Origin: Streptomyces aurantiogriseus
GTDB taxonomy: Bacteria; Actinomycetota; Actinomycetes; Streptomycetales; Streptomycetaceae
Length of the DNA: 64,000 nucleotides
Direction of reading: 5' to 3'
Assembly: GCF_014649375.1 (NCBI RefSeq)
Contig: NZ_BMSX01000019.1
Span: 62,001 to 126,000 of the forward strand
Shown piece by piece: positions 17,288-25,134 of this stretch (positions within the stretch are counted from its first letter, which is position 1; each line of letters begins with the position of its first letter). The translations under genes and the position numbers were made by a program. The notes under the pieces are model-generated. The model was not told where the DNA came from, did no database searches, and saw nothing but the letters and a program-made list of their open reading frames with translations.

Positions 17288-18586
17288 CTATCCCGCAGCG
17301 GCAGGTTCGGGGGTCGGGGCGGTGGTCGGCGAGTGGGTGAGGTCGTAGGCGCTCTCCGCGTGCAGGTGGACGTCGACGCCCTCCTGCTCCACCTCGGGGC
17401 GGACCCGCAGGCCCATCGTCTTGTCGAGCACCTTGGCGATCAGCCACGTCATACCGAAGGAGTACGCCAGTACGGCGAAGGCGCCGACTGCCTGCTTTCC
17501 GAGGAGGGAGAGGCCGCCGCCGTAGAGGAGGCCGTCGACGCCGTTCGGGGCGTCCGCCGTGCCGAGGATGCCGACCAGCAGGGTGCCGGTGACGCCTCCG
17601 ACGAGGTGGATGCCGACGACGTCGAGGGAGTCGTCGTAGCCGAACTTGTACTTGAGGCCGACGGCGAGGGCGCAGACCGCTCCGCCGATCGCGCCGAGGG
17701 CGAGCGCACCGAGCGGGGAGACGGCGCCACAGGAGGGGGTGATGGCGACCAGGCCGGCGATCGCGCCGGACGCGGCGCCGAGGCTGGTGGGGTGGCCGTC
17801 GCGGAGCTTCTCGACGACGAGCCAGCCGAGCATCGCGGAGCAGGTGGCGGTGAAGGTGTTGAGCACGACGACCGAGGCGGCATTCGAAGACGTCAGCGCG
17901 GAGCCGCCGTTGAAGCCGAACCAGCCGAACCAGAGCAGGCCGGCGCCGAGCATCACCAGGGGCAAGTTGTGCGGCCGTTCGCCGTTCTTGGCACCCTTCT
18001 GCCAGCCGATGCGCTTGCCGAGGACGAGGATCACGGCCAGGGCCGCCGCGCCGGAGTTGATGTGGACGGCCGTACCGCCGGCGAAGTCGATGGCGCCGAG
18101 CTTGTTGACGATCCAGCCGCCGACGACGTTCTCGCCGTCGAAGGCGAACACCCAGTGGGCGACCGGCAGATAGACCAGCGTCACCCAGATGCCGGTGAAA
18201 GCCATCCAGGCGCCAAACTTGATGCGGTCCGAGATCGCACCACAGATCAGGGCGGCGGTGAGGGCCGCGAACAGGGCCTGGAAGGCGGCGAAGACCGAGA
18301 GCGGGATGACGGCCTTCGGGTCGTCCTTCATGACGCCGCTCAGGCCGAAGTACTCGGTGACGTCACCGAGGATTCCGGCGCCTCCGATCGAGTCGCCGAA
18401 GGAGGCCGAGTAGCCGTAGACGACCCAGATGCAGCCGACCAGGGCGACGGACCCGAAGGTCATCATGATCATGTTCAGAACGCTCTTGGCGGCGACCATG
18501 CCGCCGTAGAAGAGCGCGAGGCCCGGCACCATCAGACAGACGAGTGCCGTGCTCGCGAGCATCCAAGCGGTACTTCCGGTGTCCAT
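17288..18586 (-). CDS. amt: Ammonium/methylammonium channel Amt
   Basis: A 432-residue polytopic membrane protein of the Amt/Mep/Rh family. It has the two pore histidines in FAGGTAVHINSG and DVVGIHLVGG, the N-terminal MVPGLALFYGGMV, and about 11 TM helices. The ATG at 18586 is preferred to the GTG at 18592 because GGAG lies 7 nt upstream. There is no adjacent glnK, unlike the primary amtB-glnK locus of streptomycetes, so this is likely a second, pathway-linked copy. Amt proteins also carry methylammonium, which fits the upstream methylamine-type genes on the same strand. A short C-terminal tail follows TM11. Confidence 0.93.
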   Translation of the reverse strand: MDTGSTAWMLASTALVCLMVPGLALFYGGMVAAKSVLNMIMMTFGSVALVGCIWVVYGYSASFGDSIGGAGILGDVTEYFGLSGVMKDDPKAVIPLSVFAAFQALFAALTAALICGAISDRIKFGAWMAFTGIWVTLVYLPVAHWVFAFDGENVVGGWIVNKLGAIDFAGGTAVHINSGAAALAVILVLGKRIGWQKGAKNGERPHNLPLVMLGAGLLWFGWFGFNGGSALTSSNAASVVVLNTFTATCSAMLGWLVVEKLRDGHPTSLGAASGAIAGLVAITPSCGAVSPLGALALGAIGGAVCALAVGLKYKFGYDDSLDVVGIHLVGGVTGTLLVGILGTADAPNGVDGLLYGGGLSLLGKQAVGAFAVLAYSFGMTWLIAKVLDKTMGLRVRPEVEQEGVDVHLHAESAYDLTHSPTTAPTPEPAAAG

Positions 18587-18688
18587 GCGCACACTCCACA
18601 GAGAAGTCCAGCAGGAAGAAACTTCGTGCCACTGCAGTAGACCGGAGGTGCGTTACACGACCCTTCCATGGCCGATTAACGCCGGGTT

Positions 18689-19312
18689 TCAGTGCTGCGG
18701 GCTGTCCCCGAAGGCCGTGACCGTCAGAAAGCGAATCGGCAACTCGACCAGCCGCTCGGGACCGTGCGGGGCCTCGCCGTCGAACTGCAGGGCGTCGCCG
18801 GGGCGCAGGGTGTAGCTGGACTTGCCGTGGCCATACACCATGACGCCTTCCAGCATGTAGAGGAGCTCGGTGCCGGCGTGCTGGAAGAGCGGGAAGACCT
18901 CGCTCTGTTCGGTCAGCGTGACCAGCAGGGCGTCCATCCGTTTGTGGGCGCCCCGCAGCGAGCCGAGCTGGGCGTACTCATGACCGACGCGGGTGCCGCG
19001 CCGCACGATCCGGGCGCCGTGCCCCGCGGGGACGAAGACCGCCTCGCGTTCGTCGTCCATGCCGCGGAACAGGGCGGTGACCGGGACGTCGAGACCGCGC
19101 GCGAGCCGGGAGAGCGTGGTGAGGCTGCACGCGGTCTGGGCGTTCTCGATCTTCGAGAGCATGGCCTTGGAGATGCCGACCCGCTGCGCCATCTCCCCGA
19201 CCGACAGCCCGGCCGCCTGCCGGTACTCGCGGGCCCGGACCGCGATGATGCGCTCCAGGGCCTTGTCGTCGGAGTCCTGGGACTCCGCTGCGGGGTCGGG
19301 GTGCTCGGTCAC
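18689..19312 (-). CDS. XRE-family regulator with C-terminal cupin
   Basis: A 207-residue transcription factor. The helix-turn-helix is near residues 20-75 (YRQAAGLSVGEMAQRVGISKAMLSKIENA, a run of typical HTH-XRE residues), and a cupin sensor domain at about 110-190 includes YMLEGVMVYGHG and LRPGDALQFDGEAPHG. Such regulators often respond to a small amine or amino acid. The GTG start at 19312 follows the oxidase stop by 9 bp, with AGGA upstream. It is probably the local regulator of the methylamine-type operon, possibly acting at the inverted repeat at 24651-24689. Confidence 0.88.
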   Translation of the reverse strand: MTEHPDPAAESQDSDDKALERIIAVRAREYRQAAGLSVGEMAQRVGISKAMLSKIENAQTACSLTTLSRLARGLDVPVTALFRGMDDEREAVFVPAGHGARIVRRGTRVGHEYAQLGSLRGAHKRMDALLVTLTEQSEVFPLFQHAGTELLYMLEGVMVYGHGKSSYTLRPGDALQFDGEAPHGPERLVELPIRFLTVTAFGDSPQH

Positions 19313-19321
19313 CCGCGCATC

Positions 19322-20410
19322 CTACGCCGTACGGTGCAGGCGGAACCGAGGGTGGGGCTCGGTGCGGCCGGTGGCGAGGTCGGCGGCCATCGCGCCGATG
19401 AGCGGGGCGAACTTGGCGCCGTGTCCGGAGCACGGAGAGGCGATGACGAAGGGGCCGTGGCGGTCGAGGACGAAGTCCTCGTCGGGTGTGGTGGTGTAGA
19501 GGCAGGTCGCTTCGGCCACCGGGGCGGGCTCGAGGCCCGGAAGGCGGTCCCGTACGAAGCCGCTCACCCGCGTGCGCGACGACGGGTCGACGATCCCGTC
19601 GCGGGTGCGGGCGGTGGTGGGGGTGCCGCGGTCGTGCTCGGCGACCTTGACCGCGGGGAGCGAGCCGCCGTCGCTTCCCGACGGCAGGCCGTAGAGGTGC
19701 AGCGCACCGTCCCAGACCAGGGTCGGCCACTTCACGGACGGATCGCGCTGCCGGAAGTGGAAGACCTGCTGCTGGGTCACCTGCAACGGCGGCAGAGCGA
19801 CGGGCAGTTCGAGCTCGGGCAGCCAGGCGCCGGCGGCGATCACCACAGTGTCCGCGACGACCTCACGGCCGTCGTCGGTGTGCAGCAGAACCCTCTCGCC
19901 GCCCCGGACGTCGATGCCCGTGACGCGGGCGCCGATGATCGCTTCCGCGCCGTGTTCGATCGCCCGCCGTACGCAGGCCCCGACGGTCTCGTCGGCGTCG
20001 ACCACGCCCGCGTCCGGGTGGTGCAGCACCGGGCCCGTGACGCGGATGTACGGCCAGCGCTCCAGGGCTGCTTCGGGGCCGAGGAGTTCGTGCGGCACTC
20101 CGGCCGCATCGAGGACGGCGGCCAGCGCCTTCGGGTCACGGTCCTCGCCCATGTCGAGGCCACCGGTCGTGCGCAGCAGGGGGGTCGAGGCGTCGTCCTC
20201 CAGCTCCCGCCACTGCTCGTGCGCCTGCCCGGTCAGCCGTACGTAGAAGGGGTCGGCGTACGCCCGCCGGAAGATCCGCGAGCTGCCGTGCGAACTGCCG
20301 TGCTTGTGGGCGATGTCGTACGCCTCGATGAGTGCGACCTCGTGGCCACGCCGGGCCAGTTGCCAGGCGGTGGCCGCGCCCATCAGCCCGGCGCCTACGA
20401 CGGCGATCAC
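19322..20410 (-). CDS. FAD-dependent amine oxidase, monomeric sarcosine oxidase / N-methyl-amino-acid oxidase-like
   Basis: A 362-residue flavoenzyme. The N-terminal dinucleotide motif is VVGAGLMGAATAWQLARRG. ATCLYTTTPDEDF aligns with the segment holding the covalent-FAD Cys of monomeric sarcosine oxidase, and SPCSGHGAKFAP is the C-terminal flavin motif. It should oxidatively demethylate a secondary N-methyl amine, producing H2O2 and formaldehyde. The start overlaps the stop of the glutamate-synthase-like gene (ATGA-type overlap at 20407-20410). In this operon N-methylglutamate is the attractive substrate; sarcosine or N-methyltryptophan is possible. Confidence 0.85.
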   Translation of the reverse strand: MIAVVGAGLMGAATAWQLARRGHEVALIEAYDIAHKHGSSHGSSRIFRRAYADPFYVRLTGQAHEQWRELEDDASTPLLRTTGGLDMGEDRDPKALAAVLDAAGVPHELLGPEAALERWPYIRVTGPVLHHPDAGVVDADETVGACVRRAIEHGAEAIIGARVTGIDVRGGERVLLHTDDGREVVADTVVIAAGAWLPELELPVALPPLQVTQQQVFHFRQRDPSVKWPTLVWDGALHLYGLPSGSDGGSLPAVKVAEHDRGTPTTARTRDGIVDPSSRTRVSGFVRDRLPGLEPAPVAEATCLYTTTPDEDFVLDRHGPFVIASPCSGHGAKFAPLIGAMAADLATGRTEPHPRFRLHRTA

Positions 20411-21726
20411 AGACCCTCCCCGGGGATCCAGTTCGTACCCGCGAGCGGGACGCGGGCCATGGCAGCGGACTCGATGGTAAGTGCCACCAGGTCCTCAGGC
20501 TCGAGGTGAAGGAGATGGGCCTTGCCACAGGCGCGGGCGAGGGTCTGGGCCTCCATGGTCATCACCCGCAGGAAGTTGGCCAGCCGGCGGCCGGCCTCGG
20601 CGGGGTCGAGGCGGGCGGACAGTTCCGCGTCCTGGGTGGAGATGCCGGCCGGGTCGCGGCCGTCCTGGTAGTCGTCGAAGTAGCCTGCGGCCGATCCGAG
20701 TTCGCGGTACTCGGCGTCGTACTTCGGGTGGTTGTCGCCGAGTGCGATCAGCGCGGCCGTGCCGATGGCGACCGCGTCCGCGCCCAGGGCGAGCGCCTTG
20801 GCCATGTCGGCGCCGCTGCGGATGCCGCCCGAGACGATCAGCTGCACCTCGCGGTGGACGCCCAGCTCCTGCAGCGCCCGGACGGCCTGGGGCAGGGCGG
20901 CCAGGGTGGGGATGCCGACGTGCTCGATGAACACGTCCTGAGTGGCGGCCGTACCGCCCTGCATGCCGTCGACGACCACGACATCGGCGCCGGCATGGAC
21001 GGCGAGCTTGACGTCGTAGTACGTCCGGGTCGCGCCGACCTTCACATAGATCGGCTTCTCCCAGTCGGTGATCTCGCGCAGTTCGAGGATCTTGATCGCG
21101 AGGTCGTCGGGGCCGGTCCAGTCGGGGTGGCGGCAGGCGCTGCGCTGATCGATGCCGACGGGCAGCGTCCGCATGCCGGCGACCCGCTCGGTGATCTTCT
21201 GGCCGAGCAGCATGCCTCCGCCGCCGGGCTTGGCGCCCTGGCCGAGCACGACCTCGATGGCGTCGGCGGCGCGCAGGTCGTCGGGGTTCATGCCGTAGCG
21301 GGACGGCAGGTACTGGTGGACGAGGTGCTTGGAGTGGCCGCGCTCCTCGGGGGTCATGCCGCCGTCGCCGGTGGTCGTCGAGGTGCCGACCTCCGACGCG
21401 CCGCGGCCGAGGGCCTCCTTGGCCTGGGCGGAGAGGGCGCCGAAGCTCATGCCGGCGATGGTGACGGGGGTGGCGAGCCGCAGGGGGTGCTTGGCGTGCC
21501 GGGTGCCGAGGACGACGTCCGTGTCGCAGCGTTCGCGGTAGCCCTCCAACGGATAGCGGGACATGGAGGCGCCGAGCAGCAGCAGGTCGTCGAAGTGCGG
21601 GAGCTTCCGCTTGGCGCCCCAGCCGCGGATGTCGTAGATGCCGGTCTCGGCGGCGCGCTGGATGGCGTGGATGGTGGCGCGGTCGAAGGTCGCCGACTCG
21701 CGCAGGCCGTGGGATGCGGGTTCCAT
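20407..21726 (-). CDS. FMN-binding glutamate-synthase-family protein (GlxD / N-methylglutamate synthase subunit)
   Basis: A 439-residue cytoplasmic protein corresponding to the FMN/synthase barrel of GltB without the amidotransferase and C-terminal domains. Motifs include SFGALSAQAKEALGRGA, GQGAKPGGGGMLLG, the KVGATRTYYDVKLA barrel strand, VVVDGMQGGTAATQ and SGGIRSGADMAKALALGADAV (each within the FMN site). The split of glutamate synthase into three polypeptides (this plus the next two upstream) is the layout of N-methylglutamate synthase (MgsABC) and rhizobial GlxBCD. The 12-bp gap to the upstream gene implies one operon. Confidence 0.88.
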   Translation of the reverse strand: MEPASHGLRESATFDRATIHAIQRAAETGIYDIRGWGAKRKLPHFDDLLLLGASMSRYPLEGYRERCDTDVVLGTRHAKHPLRLATPVTIAGMSFGALSAQAKEALGRGASEVGTSTTTGDGGMTPEERGHSKHLVHQYLPSRYGMNPDDLRAADAIEVVLGQGAKPGGGGMLLGQKITERVAGMRTLPVGIDQRSACRHPDWTGPDDLAIKILELREITDWEKPIYVKVGATRTYYDVKLAVHAGADVVVVDGMQGGTAATQDVFIEHVGIPTLAALPQAVRALQELGVHREVQLIVSGGIRSGADMAKALALGADAVAIGTAALIALGDNHPKYDAEYRELGSAAGYFDDYQDGRDPAGISTQDAELSARLDPAEAGRRLANFLRVMTMEAQTLARACGKAHLLHLEPEDLVALTIESAAMARVPLAGTNWIPGEGL

Positions 21727-21738
21727 GGCTGAACTCCT

Positions 21739-22413
21739 CTAGTACGCGGTCGTGTTGTCGACCTTGAAGTGGTACAGCTGCCGGGCCGAGCCGTAGCGGC
21801 GGAAGTCGGCGGGGTCCTCGTCCCGCTCGGCCGCCTTGAGCAGCTCGGCGAGTTCGGCGAGGTGTTCGTCCCGCATCTCCTTCTCGACGCAGTCGGCGCC
21901 GAGGGACTTGACCGTGCCCCTGACGTAGATGCGGGCCTCGTACAGCGAGTCCCCCAGCGCGTCGCCCGCGTCGCCGCACACCACCAGGCGCCCGGCCTGC
22001 CCCATGAAGGCGCTCATGTGGCCGACGCTGCCGCCGACGACGATGTCCACGCCCTTCATGGAGATCCCGCAGCGCGCGGAGGCGTCCCCGTCGATGACGA
22101 GCAGGCCGCCGTGGGCGGTGGCACCGGCGGACTGGGAGGCGTTGCCGCGCACCCGGACCGTGCCGGACATCATGTTCTCGGCCACCCCGGTGCCCGCGTT
22201 GCCGTGCACCGTGACCGTGGCGTGCTGGTTCATGCCGGCGCAGTAATAGCCGACGTGGCCCTCGACGTCGACGGTGTGGTCCTCGCGGATCCCGCAGGCC
22301 ACGGCGTGTGCGCCGCGCGGGTTGCGGACCCGCCACGAGGTGGCGGCCGTGGAGTGCAGGGCCTGGTTGAGCGCGCGGACCGGGCTCTCGGCCAGGTCGA
22401 TCAGCGTCGCCAT
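21739..22413 (-). CDS. GlxC / GltB C-terminal-domain protein (N-methylglutamate synthase subunit)
   Basis: A 224-residue protein made of the right-handed beta-helix (GXGXG) domain of glutamate synthase. Repeated Gly-x-Gly/Ala turns can be seen in VEGHVGYYCAGMN, VHGNAGTGVAENM, VRGNASQSAGATA, and VVCGDAGDALGDS. In the three-part enzyme this domain scaffolds the amidotransferase and FMN subunits. The ATG at 22413 lies inside the 3' end of the amidotransferase gene (13-bp overlap), indicating translational coupling. No catalytic residues of its own are expected. Confidence 0.87.
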   Translation of the reverse strand: MATLIDLAESPVRALNQALHSTAATSWRVRNPRGAHAVACGIREDHTVDVEGHVGYYCAGMNQHATVTVHGNAGTGVAENMMSGTVRVRGNASQSAGATAHGGLLVIDGDASARCGISMKGVDIVVGGSVGHMSAFMGQAGRLVVCGDAGDALGDSLYEARIYVRGTVKSLGADCVEKEMRDEHLAELAELLKAAERDEDPADFRRYGSARQLYHFKVDNTTAY

Positions 22414-23276
22414 ACGTACACCTCTTCCGGCTCGGGTTCGAAGATGCGGGCGTGCTCGATGCCCGGCAGGACGTCCAGTGCCCGGTACTCGGAGGCCATC
22501 GCCACCCATGCGGCCGTCTCTGCGACCAGGGCGGGCTTGCAGGCGATCGCGTCGCGGACGACCGCGAAGGAGTCGCCGGTGGACACGAGGAGCGTGTAGA
22601 AGCCGTCGAACCGCTCGCACAGCAGCCGCAGCGCCTTCTCCAGGTCGGCGCCCTGCTCCAGTTGGTGCGCGATGAAGCGGGCGCCGACCTCGGAGTCGTT
22701 CTCGCTGTCGAACTCGACGCCCCGGGCGCGCAGTTCACGGCGGATGGTGGCGTGGTTGGCGAAGGAGCCGTTGTGCACCAGGCACTGGCCGGGGCCGACG
22801 GAGAAGGGGTGCGCGCCCTCGGGGGTGACGGCGGACTCGGTGGCCATCCGGGTGTGGCCGACGCCCTGCCAGCCGGTGACACCGGCGAGCCCGAAGGACT
22901 CGGCCAACCGCACTGGATTTCCGGTGCCTTTGAGTACGGCCATGTCCGTGCCGGAGCCGATGACGGTGGCGTGGGGCAGCGCGGCCGGGACGGCTGCGAG
23001 CAGATCGGCGATGGAAAGATCCGCGTGCACGACTGTGGTGGCGTCGGCCGCGACGGCCACGGCGCCGGGCAGCGCGACCTCCGCCTCGGCCGGCGTGACC
23101 CCGAGCAGCGAGACGACGGCACGTCCCGGCGGGGACAGGCGCGGGTCGCCGTAGACCGCGACCCCCGCCGAGTCCGGGCCGCGTTCGACGACCTGCCCCA
23201 GCATCGCGGTCAGCAGCGCGCCGAGCCGGGGTTCGAGGGAGGGCTCGCGCAGGTGGAGCCCCACGATTCCGCACAT
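22401..23276 (-). CDS. Class II glutamine amidotransferase (GlxB / N-methylglutamate synthase subunit)
   Basis: A 291-residue N-terminal-nucleophile amidotransferase. It begins MCGIVGLH, with Cys2 as catalytic nucleophile after Met removal. GHTRMATES, HPFSVGP and LVHNGSFANH are the glutamine and oxyanion motifs, and ENDSEVGARF holds the Asp pair. It would release ammonia (or methylamine from gamma-glutamylmethylamide) for the FMN subunit. It sits 22 bp behind the glutamine-synthetase-like gene and overlaps the GlxC-like gene. A role in asparagine synthesis or purine pathways is unlikely given the two glutamate-synthase partners. Confidence 0.87.
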   Translation of the reverse strand: MCGIVGLHLREPSLEPRLGALLTAMLGQVVERGPDSAGVAVYGDPRLSPPGRAVVSLLGVTPAEAEVALPGAVAVAADATTVVHADLSIADLLAAVPAALPHATVIGSGTDMAVLKGTGNPVRLAESFGLAGVTGWQGVGHTRMATESAVTPEGAHPFSVGPGQCLVHNGSFANHATIRRELRARGVEFDSENDSEVGARFIAHQLEQGADLEKALRLLCERFDGFYTLLVSTGDSFAVVRDAIACKPALVAETAAWVAMASEYRALDVLPGIEHARIFEPEPEEVYVWRR

Positions 23277-23298
23277 CTCAAGTCCCTTCGGAAGGCGG

Positions 23299-24627
23299 TC
23301 AGAAGGCGGTCAGATAGCGGTCGAGCTCCCAGGGGCCGACTGTGGCGTGCCAGTCGAAGAACTCCTCGCGCTTGAGGTCGGCGAAGTACCGGCTCACCCC
23401 GGTCCCGGCCGCGTCCAGCGCGCCGCTGATCACGTCGTCCGCCTGGAGGGCCTCGACGGCGTGCAGCAGGGTGGGCGGGAGTTCCGGGCCCTTGCCGGCC
23501 GCGCCGGGCTCGCCCGGGTCGAGGCCGCGTTCGATGCCGTCCAGGCCCGCGGCGAGGGCGGCGGCAGCGGCGAGGTAGGGGTTGGCGGCGCCGTCGCCGC
23601 CCCGCAGCTCGATGCGGTGGCCGTCGGGAACGCGGACGAAGTGGGTGCGGTCGTTGCCGCCGTAGCCCGCCATGCGCGGCGACCAGGTGGCACCCGAGCG
23701 GGTCGAAACGGCGCCGGTGCGCTTGTAGGAGTTGACCGTGGGCGCGATGACGGCCTGGAGCGCACGCGCGTGTTCGACGATCCCGGCGACGAAGGAGTAG
23801 GCGAGCGAGGACAGACCGAGTCCGCGCCCGTCGGTGGCGTCGGGGAAGGCGGGTTCGTCGCCCCGCCACAGCGACATGTGCAGGTGCATGCCGGTGCCGG
23901 TGCGGTCGGTGAACGGCTTCGGCATGAACGTGGCCGTCATGCCGCGCTGTTCGGCCAGCACCGACACCAGGTACCGCATGGTGATGACCCGGTCGGCGGT
24001 GGTGAGGGCGTCGGCGTGCTGGAAGTTCTGCTCGAACTGGCCGTTGCCGTCCTCGTGGTCGTTGGCGTAGTTGCCCCAGCCGAGGGAGTTCATGGCGCTG
24101 GAGACGGCGGTGAGGTGGTCGTACATCCGGGTCAGGCCGCGCGCGTCGTAACAAGGCTGCGGCGCGGTGTCCTTGGCGTCGGCGACGCTGAGCACGCCGT
24201 GCTCGTCCCGGTTGACCAGGAAGTACTCGACCTCCGCGCCCACGGCCAGGGAGAGTCCCTGGGCCGCGGCCCGCTCCAGCAGCCTGCGCAGGATGACGCG
24301 GGGCGCGTAGGGCCAGGGTTCGCCCTCCACGTACGGGTCGCAGTGGACGAGGGCGAGACCGGGCTTGATGAAGGGGAGGGGTGTGTACGAGGAGGCGTCC
24401 GGCCGTGCGATGACGTCGGGGTCGCTGGGCTGCTGGCCGAGCGCGCCGGCCGCGTATCCGGCGAACCCGACGCCCTCGTTACGGAGTTCCTCGACGGCCT
24501 GGGCCGGGACGAGCTTGGCGCACGGCTTGCCGGTCAGGTCGACGAAGACGGCCAGCACGAACTCGATGCCGTCGGCCCGGACCAGCTCGGCGAGATCGGG
24601 GGCGTCCGCTGCTTGGTCGGTCGTCAT
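23299..24627 (-). CDS. Type III glutamine synthetase-like (GlnT / gamma-glutamylmethylamide synthetase)
   Basis: A 442-residue ATP-dependent amide ligase. The ATG at 24627 has GGGAGG 5 nt upstream, and the longer frame is leader. The beta-grasp N-terminus (VFVDLTGKPCAKLV) is followed by metal/glutamate motifs VGAEVEYFLV, ANDHEDGNGQFEQN, TGTGMHLHMSL and NSYKRTGA, and the Arg motif ELRGGDGAANPYLA. The lineage fits GlnT and gamma-glutamylmethylamide synthetases, not GlnA. First gene of the operon, it feeds the three synthase subunits downstream. Substrate preference (ammonia or methylamine) cannot be read from motifs. Confidence 0.86.
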   Translation of the reverse strand: MTTDQAADAPDLAELVRADGIEFVLAVFVDLTGKPCAKLVPAQAVEELRNEGVGFAGYAAGALGQQPSDPDVIARPDASSYTPLPFIKPGLALVHCDPYVEGEPWPYAPRVILRRLLERAAAQGLSLAVGAEVEYFLVNRDEHGVLSVADAKDTAPQPCYDARGLTRMYDHLTAVSSAMNSLGWGNYANDHEDGNGQFEQNFQHADALTTADRVITMRYLVSVLAEQRGMTATFMPKPFTDRTGTGMHLHMSLWRGDEPAFPDATDGRGLGLSSLAYSFVAGIVEHARALQAVIAPTVNSYKRTGAVSTRSGATWSPRMAGYGGNDRTHFVRVPDGHRIELRGGDGAANPYLAAAAALAAGLDGIERGLDPGEPGAAGKGPELPPTLLHAVEALQADDVISGALDAAGTGVSRYFADLKREEFFDWHATVGPWELDRYLTAF

Positions 24628-24650
24628 GGGGCCTCCCTGGTCGGGATAGA

Positions 24651-24689
24651 TGTCTACTGTGATGAATCGTCGTTGCATATGAGTAGACA
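24651..24689. promoter_or_regulatory. Inverted repeat upstream of the glnT-like operon
   Basis: TGTCTACT at 24651-24658 and AGTAGACA at 24682-24689 form perfect 8-bp arms with a 23-bp spacer that includes GTTGCATAT. The element begins 24 bp upstream of the ATG of the first operon gene, just behind its RBS, and is AT-rich relative to the surroundings. It is a candidate site for the operon's XRE-cupin regulator. Confidence 0.45.
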
Positions 24690-24740
24690 CACTTGGGGTT
24701 ACGGAGGGATTTCAGCGGTGGAAGGTCCCCGTAAGCCGAA

Positions 24741-24779
24741 GGGCCGGGCACCGCCTCCCGAAGAGGCGGAACCCGGCCC
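24741..24779. terminator. Strong two-part hairpin
   Basis: GGGCCGGG (24741-24748) and CCGCCTC (24751-24757) pair with GAGGCGG (24763-24769) and CCCGGCCC (24772-24779), with small internal bulges and a 5-nt loop. It reads as a Rho-independent-type terminator without a U tract, as is usual in Streptomyces. No intact gene ends at it on either strand. It lies 67 bp beyond the minus-strand GntR remnant, so it may be the old terminator of that gene. Confidence 0.55.
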
Positions 24780-24845
24780 GGTTCTGATCCCCCATCAGGA
24801 GATGACGGAGGAGGACGGCTCGTCGGCAGCCGGTCGGATCGGATA

Positions 24846-25004
24846 TCAGGAACCTGCCGTGCCGAACCTCTCGTTCGAACCGCCGATGGGCAGCCCCGCC
24901 ATCAGCGCACGTCGGCTGGCCCTGACGTGCTCACGCATCACGTGCTCGGCACTGTCGCCGTCCTTCTCCAGGATCAGCTCCAGGACGAGGTGGTGCTTAC
25001 GGTC
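24846..25004 (-). pseudogene. C-terminal remnant of a GntR/FadR-type regulator (FCD domain)
   Basis: About 50 codons on the minus strand read HHLVLELILEKDGDSAEHVM then REHVRASRRALMAGL. This is the last helices of an FCD ligand-binding domain (pattern HxxxxxAIxxxDxxxAExxMxxHL). No HTH or N-terminal half is present upstream. The frame instead runs into sequence that belongs, on the other strand, to a hydrolase remnant. The regulator gene is therefore truncated by a rearrangement near 25005-25035. Confidence 0.6.
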
Positions 25005-25029
25005 CGACTGCAGGGCAGTTCCCGACTGC

Positions 25030-25134
25030 CGTGCGGAGGTCATCCCCCAGGCACGTCACATGCTGCCCGTCGAGCGCCCCGAGGCGTTCGTCGACTCCCT
25101 CACCACCTTCATCGGAGAGTGCGCACATGTCTGA
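25030..25134 (+). pseudogene. C-terminal remnant of an alpha/beta hydrolase
   Basis: The plus frame ending with TGA at 25132-25134 reads EVIPQARHMLPVERPEAFVD and 13 further residues. This is the C-terminal catalytic-His region of meta-cleavage-type alpha/beta hydrolases (pattern ARHMxxxExPEAF). Nothing of the nucleophile half exists upstream. The stop overlaps the ATG of the aldehyde dehydrogenase, showing that an operon order hydrolase-dehydrogenase was cut by deletion. Confidence 0.6.

Noticed and set aside
18593..18688. GlnR box before amt
   Set aside because: GTAAC and GTTAA fragments occur on the minus strand, but spacing and the GAAAC halves do not match the GlnR consensus.
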